Source: Symbiodinium natans (Eukaryota; Sar; Dinophyceae; Suessiales; Symbiodiniaceae). From it: DNA of 64,000 bases. The notes under the pieces were generated by a model that was given only the letters and a program-made list of their open reading frames with translations, was not told the DNA's origin and did not search any database. Positions 59,152-64,000 of this stretch are shown here, piece by piece. Position 1 is the first letter of the stretch. Each line of letters opens with the position of its first letter. The position numbers and the translations under genes are program-made. Location: assembly GCA_905221605.1 (NCBI GenBank), contig CAJNDS010000646.1, forward strand, positions 773,730 to 837,729. The letters run 5' to 3'.

Positions 59152-59249
59152 TTTAGATTTGGGGTGGTTTAGCCATATAATACAAGACTTTAGGGTTTAC
59201 GCTTTACCCTTTGGGGTTTAGCCTTTAAGACTTTAGCTTCGGGACTTAA

Positions 59250-59850
59250 AGCTTCGGATTTAAGTATTTCCAAACATCCCACCGAGACATCCAATAATCC
59301 GAAGAATGCCAACAATCCATAAAATTCCGCGTTTTTTGAAAACGCCAACTTTTCGCCACAAAAACACGGAAACACTGTAAATACCAGTGTTTTCGCTCCT
59401 CGCGACCTCATTTCGCCCAACTCGTAATGTGACGCCCGTGAACGTGCAAAAACCCGAGGTTTTTAACAATTCCGTACAAACGGAGCATGTTTTTTTGGGT
59501 TCACAGGCCTTGAAAAAAGTCCAAAGGCAAATTTAGTATGTGCGTGTACGCGTGAACACATGAATTCACTTCGTGTATTAATGTTGTTCACTTCACGCAC
59601 GACAAAATAGTATGGTTTGGGGGCTTTAAAGGGGCGATAAAAGTAGTATTAATAAGCGCAACCCCCAAGAAATGCTTCTTGGATGATTGTCCTTGGCAGT
59701 CAATGGTCAACAGTTCTTGGTTATAGACGGTTATCTGTTAAATCCCCCGTTTCGTTCACATGTTCACGCTTCCATTGCATGTTTTCAGTCACTTGTTCAC
59801 ATGGTTCTCTACACTTTATTGTTAATGTATACGCGCCCCCAATAAAGAAA
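59250..59850. other. AT-richer telomere-poor block, unrecognised
   Basis: Overlapping - frames (69 and 76 codons) at 59190-59469, and a + frame at 59683-59943. GTTCAC/GTGAAC words recur in 59540-59600 and 59755-59805. No motif recognised. Confidence 0.4.
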
Positions 59851-60059
59851 ATCGCTATGTTTTGGGGTTTGGGGTTTAGGGGGGTTCGGGTTTCGAAACT
59901 CGAGGCTTCAGGGTTTAGGGTTAGGGTTCAGGCTTCAAGATGATTTAGTATTTGTTTCAAGTACGGTTCAGGGTTCAGGGATGAAGGTTTTGGGTACGAA
60001 GCCCCGAAAGCCGTAAACCAAAGAAACAAGCCTCACCTTCGGTCCTGAACCCTGCCTAG

Positions 60060-60168
60060 CTACCCGTTCACTCAATCTGACCCCCCACCACGCCTACCAA
60101 ACACATGTCCCGAAGCCCTTCTTAACCTTGAAAACTGAAAACGATGAGGCCTACACCCGAGACAGCAC
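60060..60168 (+). CDS. Candidate exon
   Basis: After CTGCCTAG the frame reads TRSLNLTPHHAYQTHVPKPF then LTLKTENDEAYTRDST to TAG. 109 bases open, strongly protein-like. Confidence 0.45.
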
Positions 60169-60324
60169 TTAGGGTTTAGGGCTTTAGGGTGTTAGGGTTT
60201 AGGGTGTTTTAGGGTGTTTGAGGGTTTATTAGGGTTTTTGGGTTTTACTGGTGTACTTCGTATGGGAGGTTTCCGAGGCGCCCTCAACCCCTGAGCCCCA
60301 AACCCACAAAGCCCTAACCCTCAA

Positions 60325-60393
60325 GCTCAACTCTTTGTCGATTCTTGACAAGCAAGTAGCACGCGGAGTCCGAATTCGGTTTTTTGTGTGTAG
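60325..60393 (+). CDS. Candidate exon
   Basis: Frame NSLSILDKQVARGVRIRFFV then C, donor GTGTAG|GTTTAC at 60393/60394. Confidence 0.4.
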
Positions 60394-60553
60394 GTTTACG
60401 GTTTAGGGTTTAGGGTTTAGGGCGGCTTGAAGTCCGTTGCTCAAAAAGGGCGGCTTGAACAGTGCTGTCGCTGTAGTTCGAAATGCATAAATAGTCAGAA
60501 GATTTTTTTACTTGATCTCGCAACACGCTGTTCTGTTTAAACTTCCCACACAG

Positions 60554-60611
60554 GACAATCTCAGGAACAGCATGGGAAAGTTCTGGTTATATGTGAAGAA
60601 GTGCTGCAGAC
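60554..60611 (+). CDS. Candidate exon with both splice signals
   Basis: Acceptor CTTCCCACACAG at 60542-60553, donor TGCAGAC|GTACAC at 60611/60612. Frame DNLRNSMGKFWLYVKKCCR. CAG|GAC start as in several others. Confidence 0.5.
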
Positions 60612-60712
60612 GTACACCGACCCTAAACCCCAAACCCCCAAGCACCCAAAACCCGATGGTACACACACGCGAGACTACGATTGTTCCCTGCGGAGTGATC
60701 CCAGTAGGGGTA

Positions 60713-60731
60713 GGCTAGGCGGGTGGCAAAA
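60713..60731 (+). repeat. Short A-tailed repeat, copy 2
   Basis: GCTAGGCGGGTGGCAAAAA preceded by TGCGGAGTGATCCCAGTAGG, as at 6951-6990. Confidence 0.6.
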
Positions 60732-60774
60732 ATCCCGATAAACCCCCTTAACCGCCCGACACCCTCTAAACCCT

Positions 60775-60896
60775 CTACTTGGAGTTTCAGGGGACGTAAA
60801 CCCCAATTATAACTGTACTGATAGGCCCCCTAAGTCCCCAAAGTCGGCTATAAGTAGACTTATATTTGGCATTACAAGTTATAAGCATGAACCTGA
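60775..60896. mobile_element. Inverted-repeat element, family A, copy 6
   Basis: CTACTTGGAGTTTCAGGGGA at the left; arms with AACCCCAATTATAACTGTAC and TAGACTTATATTTGG; right end AGCATGAACCT is degraded. Confidence 0.75.
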
Positions 60897-60999
60897 ACCC
60901 AAGACACCCGAAACCCCTCAGACCGCAAACTGAGGCAAAGATCCCAAGTAGCACCCTTAAACCCTAAACCTTAAAACTTAAGCCCTAAATCCTAAACCC

Positions 61000-61139
61000 C
61001 GCAACCGGCACGTCCATGTGGTGGTGGGAGATTGTGGTGAACGTGGTGGCTTTGGGGGAAAAACGTCTACAGGGACCAGGAGTGTTTCACCACTGGAGAA
61101 CGCTGATGCTCCGCCCGAGAAAGTTGATTTCCCTAAACC
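61000..61139 (+). CDS. Candidate exon, 46 codons
   Basis: Frame RNRHVHVVVGDCGERGGFGG then KTSTGTRSVSPLENADAPPE and KVDFPKP to TAA. Long for an island and open only in this + frame. Confidence 0.45.
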
Positions 61140-61279
61140 TTAAACCCTAAACCCTGAACCCTAAACACAAAACCCTAGAGCTAGCCTTGTGCAAGAGTGA
61201 GCGACTAAACCTAGCTTTAGCGGCCCGGAGCGCAAGGTGACCGGCGAGCAGTGCGCTCTTTGGAGCTCTACCGGCCTCC

Positions 61280-61500
61280 TGGAGGCCTTTCCGGGGTTCA
61301 GGGTTTAGGGTTTAGAGTTGAGGGTTTAAGGTTTAAGGTTTAGGGTTTAGGGTTTAGGGTTTAGGGTTTAGGGTTTAGTTTTTTTGTTTTAGGGTTTAGG
61401 GTCTGGCTTGGAGTTTGGGGTTGAGGGGCTTCAGGTTTAGGGTTTAGGGTTTAGAGTTTAGGGTTTAAGGTTTAAGGTCTAGGGTCCCTGAACTTGTGCA
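61280..61500 (+). repeat. Telomere-like block with perfect array
   Basis: Contains the six-unit TTTAGGG array at 61337-61379 and variants. No gene. Confidence 0.85.
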
Positions 61501-61766
61501 TTAGTTTGTTTTTTCGGGGGTAAGAAGAGAGATGCTACAAGGCCCGCCGATAATGTTCTTTGTTTGGGTGGGATGCACCCCTAAACCCTAAACCCTAAAC
61601 GGCGGCTCAGTTGGCCGGGCTGATGGGCTTAGGGCCCTGCCTTAGGGTTGAGGGTTGAGTCTTTTAGGGTGTGTTTAGGGTGCTTTAGATGGGGCCTTTA
61701 GGCCTTTTGGGGCTTTAGGGCTGTAGGATGTTTACGAGTTTAGGGTTTAGGATTTAGGGTTTCTTG

Positions 61767-61826
61767 GATGCCGGGTGCGCGGACTCCTCAAGTCCTCACG
61801 TGCTAAGCATCAAGAGCTCGACACCC
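61767..61826 (+). CDS. Candidate exon
   Basis: Frame DAGCADSSSPHVLSIKSSTP to TAA. Small, low support. Confidence 0.3.
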
Positions 61827-62117
61827 TAAACCCTCAAGCCTGGGAGATGCCAGACAGACCCTCAACCCTAGGGTTTAGTGTTTAGGTTTTAGTGTACCCA
61901 AGTCCCGAAACTACCCCAAACCCGAAACTCTAAAGCTCCCCTGGAAACACCCAGGCCGGCGATGGAGTCAGGCAGTCTCGGCTGGTTCTCTTCCCGGTCT
62001 TCCGGCAGGGTTTAGGGTCTAGGGTTTAGTGTTTAGTTTCATGAACTTTAGCTAGGTAAGCCCTTGGGATATACAAAAATAACCCCCTAAACCCTAGACC
62101 ATTAACCCTTATTGACT

Positions 62118-62190
62118 TATTGGGTTTAAACAGCAAGAGGAGCCCATTTCGGAATATGTTTCACAGGGTTTCTAGGGCCAGCCTAATTTA
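62118..62190 (+). repeat. Dispersed repeat, family F, copy 3
   Basis: TTATTGGGTTTAAACAGCAA, TCGGAATATGTTTCACAGGG, GGGCCAGCCTAATTT. Confidence 0.6.
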
Positions 62191-62200
62191 GGGTTCGATG

Positions 62201-62262
62201 TTGGACCCACTGCGGCCCGGTTTTCTGAAAAGGGCTCAGTTGCCTTCGAAGCCCTGAATAAA
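62201..62262 (+). CDS. Candidate exon
   Basis: Frame TAARFSEKGSVAFEALNKG before telomere-like repeat. Confidence 0.35.
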
Positions 62263-62472
62263 GGCCCTAAACCCTAAACGCTAAACCCAAAACCCGAAAC
62301 CCTCTTTGTTCTCGGAAATCTCTAGAATCTGTTGAGGTATTCTTGGGCCGCAAAAACCCGAACCCCTAAACCTATAAGCCCTGTGGGCCCTATCAGCCCT
62401 ATACAGCCTATAAGCCCTAAAAAGGGTTTAGGGTTTAGGTTTCAGGTCTTTGGAGGTCTTTGGGGTTGATGC

Positions 62473-62574
62473 ATGGCGGAAGCCTGCCGTCAAATGAAGC
62501 GTAAAAGAAAGGTCCACCCACTCAGAGGTGTGGGCGATCAGGACGCCGAAAACTACGACGGGGTGAAAGACCAG
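62473..62574 (+). CDS. Candidate exon with donor, begins at ATG
   Basis: MAEACRQMKRKRKVHPLRGV then GDQDAENYDGVKDQ, ending AGACCAG|GTCGCT at 62574/62575. The ATG follows an in-frame TGA, so it may be a genuine start. The basic stretch KRKRK could be a nuclear signal. Confidence 0.45.
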
Positions 62575-62599
62575 GTCGCTGTGGTTTAGGGATTAGGGT

Positions 62600-62835
62600 T
62601 TAGGGCTGCATCAGCGGTCTCTTGGAAGCTGCGATCGTGGCTCCATGGCGTTGGTGACACAGTTCTTGGTACTGAATCAGAGATTCATTGGTGTTCCAGC
62701 GCCGGGCGATCAGGCTGCGCATGACGGTCAAGTGCTGATCGTTCCTGCATCTGATTGCTGTCAACAACCTTGCCGTCGGTTGTGGACCAGAGGTCCAAAT
62801 CCTGGTCGTCGACGACTCCCTGTCGCGGACCCGAG
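62600..62835. other. Island open on both strands
   Basis: A + frame of 64 codons (62645-62839) with NQRFIGVPAPGDQAAHDGQV, another + frame ending at CCCGAG|GTAACC, and a - frame of 166 codons overlap. Probably coding, strand and frame undecided. Confidence 0.35.
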
Positions 62836-63359
62836 GTAACCGACGTCCCCCAACACCCTAACACCCAAACACCCGAAACCCTAAACCCAAGCTGTTGTCC
62901 TAAAGTTCCAAGCGCCCTCTGGCACGGCAGCCCCCCCCTTTGTGCCCATAGTAAGGCCTGGTAACCCAAAATCCCCACACAAGCCCAGGTAAGCCAAGTA
63001 GGCCCAAGTTGCCAACGTCGAGTCCCTCTGTCAACCCTTTTCGAATAACCCTCCTTTTCTGAGGGTGCCCTGCAAAGGAAGCCTCGTCTAGAGAGTTGCC
63101 CCCCCCCCCCCCCAAAAGAACCCAAACTAGACCCTAGACTCGAAACCTTATACCCGAACCCCAGACCCCAGACTAGGATGCCCAACAGAACTGAAATTTG
63201 ACTGTTCTCTTCGGGTCAGGATCCCTTCTGACTTATCAGCATCATTAAGCAGGAGGGGATCTTAATCTCCTCGGACCCCAAACTTTGTACACCCTAAGCC
63301 CCATGAGCCGTGAAAGTTGAACGCTGAAAACCCTAAAAACCCTAAACCCAAGACCCCAA

Positions 63360-63431
63360 AGGACGCCGAGACGGAAGCTGACGAATCGGTTTGTTTTGGC
63401 CTGTCAGCGCTGCCAGAAAGCGCGGCTGAGG
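63360..63431 (+). CDS. Candidate exon
   Basis: Frame KDAETEADESVCFGLSALPE then SAAEA. Acidic. Confidence 0.4.
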
Positions 63432-63667
63432 CTAGGGCTTAGGGTTTAGAGGGTTTTAGAGTTTCTAATTGTGGTTTTGGGTTTGAGCAAGGGTCTGTAA
63501 GGTTTGGGGTAGAGGATTTTGGGTCTGGAAGGTATAGGGTTTGGGTTTGGGCTTGGAGGTTTGGGGTTGGGGGGGTTGGGTTTAGGGTTCGGGTTTGAAC
63601 ACATTTGGGCTTTTTCGCTACTGTGTTGAGGGCATGGTTCAGGGTTTAAGTGTATAGATGCACATCC

Positions 63668-63793
63668 CTACTTGGAGGTTCATGGGTACCTATACCCCCA
63701 AGTATAAGTCTACTTATCACCTACTTGGCGGACTTAGGGCGCTTATAAGTGCAGTCATACTTGGGGTTATAAGTGCCCTGAACCTCTAAGTAG
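63668..63793. mobile_element. Inverted-repeat element, family A, copy 7
   Basis: CTACTTGGAGGTTCATGGGT at the left and CCTGAACCTCTAAGTAG at the right, with ATACCCCCAAGTATAAGT and ATACTTGGGGTTATAAGT in the arms. Almost perfectly palindromic. Confidence 0.9.
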
Positions 63794-64000
63794 CGTCCGG
63801 GGGCCCCTGAACCCCGAGCCCAAGCGTAGGGCTCAGTGATGAGTTCTTGCGCTCAAGCTGAGAGCCCTCGAGCCCGAAGCCCTGCACCCTAAGCCCGAAA
63901 AGCCTGAAGGAAACTACTGGAACTCTGAAACCGGAAACCCTAAAGCCTGAACCCTAAACCCTTGCTTTGGGGCTTTAGGCGCCAGGGTCTTTGGACAGTC

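Noticed and set aside
62685-63185. 166-codon - strand frame
   Set aside because: Runs through a telomere-like segment and a C homopolymer. Only its two ends look protein-like, so it is not one exon.

Overview
This window looks like nuclear DNA of a eukaryotic protist. The main evidence is that degenerate copies of the seven-base telomere unit TTTAGGG (and its complement CCCTAAA) occur almost everywhere, in both orientations and for all 64 kb, interleaved with short non-telomeric islands of about 40-150 bases. TTTAGGG telomeres occur in plants, dinoflagellates, chromerids and some other algae. An alveolate, most probably a dinoflagellate, is my inference. It rests on the Cys-rich extracellular modules, the short exons that begin after CAG, the remnant of a non-LTR retrotransposon and the absence of any long intact gene. 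It is not proven. No rRNA, tRNA, CRISPR, bacterial operon or organelle gene was found.

The long open frames here are mostly translated telomere repeat (Asn-Pro-Lys-Pro-type strings) or microsatellite and are not genes. The islands are different. Many are open in one frame, have ordinary amino-acid composition, start after a pyrimidine/CAG acceptor and end at a GT donor. Most read on the + strand. I interpret the window as a set of + strand genes with many short exons, whose introns and spacers have been filled by telomere-like repeat and by small inverted-repeat elements. The best-supported case is 20.4-26.3 kb: a possible signal-peptide exon followed by exons of a six-Cys module (W-x-D-x-x-G-x-x-C-x-x-Y ... 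A-C-C-x-C-G-G-G). At 0.6-10 kb a series of + strand islands is rich in hydrophobic segments and may belong to one membrane protein. From 10 to 16.6 kb they look soluble. Islands continue to 63.4 kb, with EGF-like and other Cys-rich pieces at 36.5-37.1 kb. A few islands read better on the - strand (8.6, 17.9-18.2, 27.8, 37.3-37.7 and 54.0 kb). The 17.9-18.2 kb one carries an HPD motif like a J-domain. With 40-100 base islands, an open frame by itself is weak evidence, so most single exons carry low confidence.

Mobile and repeated DNA: at 40.56-41.5 kb lies the decayed C-terminal end of a non-LTR retrotransposon polyprotein, frameshifted, sitting between two copies of the same telomere-derived minisatellite. 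At least ten families of short dispersed elements can be recognised by eye. The clearest is a roughly 125-base inverted-repeat element present seven times. One copy sits inside another element. There are several long perfect or near-perfect hairpins, tandem duplications of 20, 73 and about 97 bases, a four-unit GC-rich tandem array at 17.0-17.8 kb whose units carry splice-like signals, and variant telomere-type arrays (TTTTGGGG, TTTGGGG). Long G/C homopolymers are frequent.

Layout: 0-16.6 kb, + strand islands in telomere-like repeat with inverted-repeat elements at 7-8.5 and 12.7-14.9 kb; 16.9-18.8 kb, repeat-poor GC-rich block with the tandem array and the J-like frame; 20-26.3 kb, Cys-rich gene; 24.2-28 kb, microsatellite, homopolymers and foldback DNA; 28-37 kb, more + strand islands, a triplet array and a low-complexity block at 32.5-33.3 kb; 38-41.8 kb, dispersed repeats and the retrotransposon remnant; 42-64 kb, + strand islands with the densest set of inverted-repeat elements.
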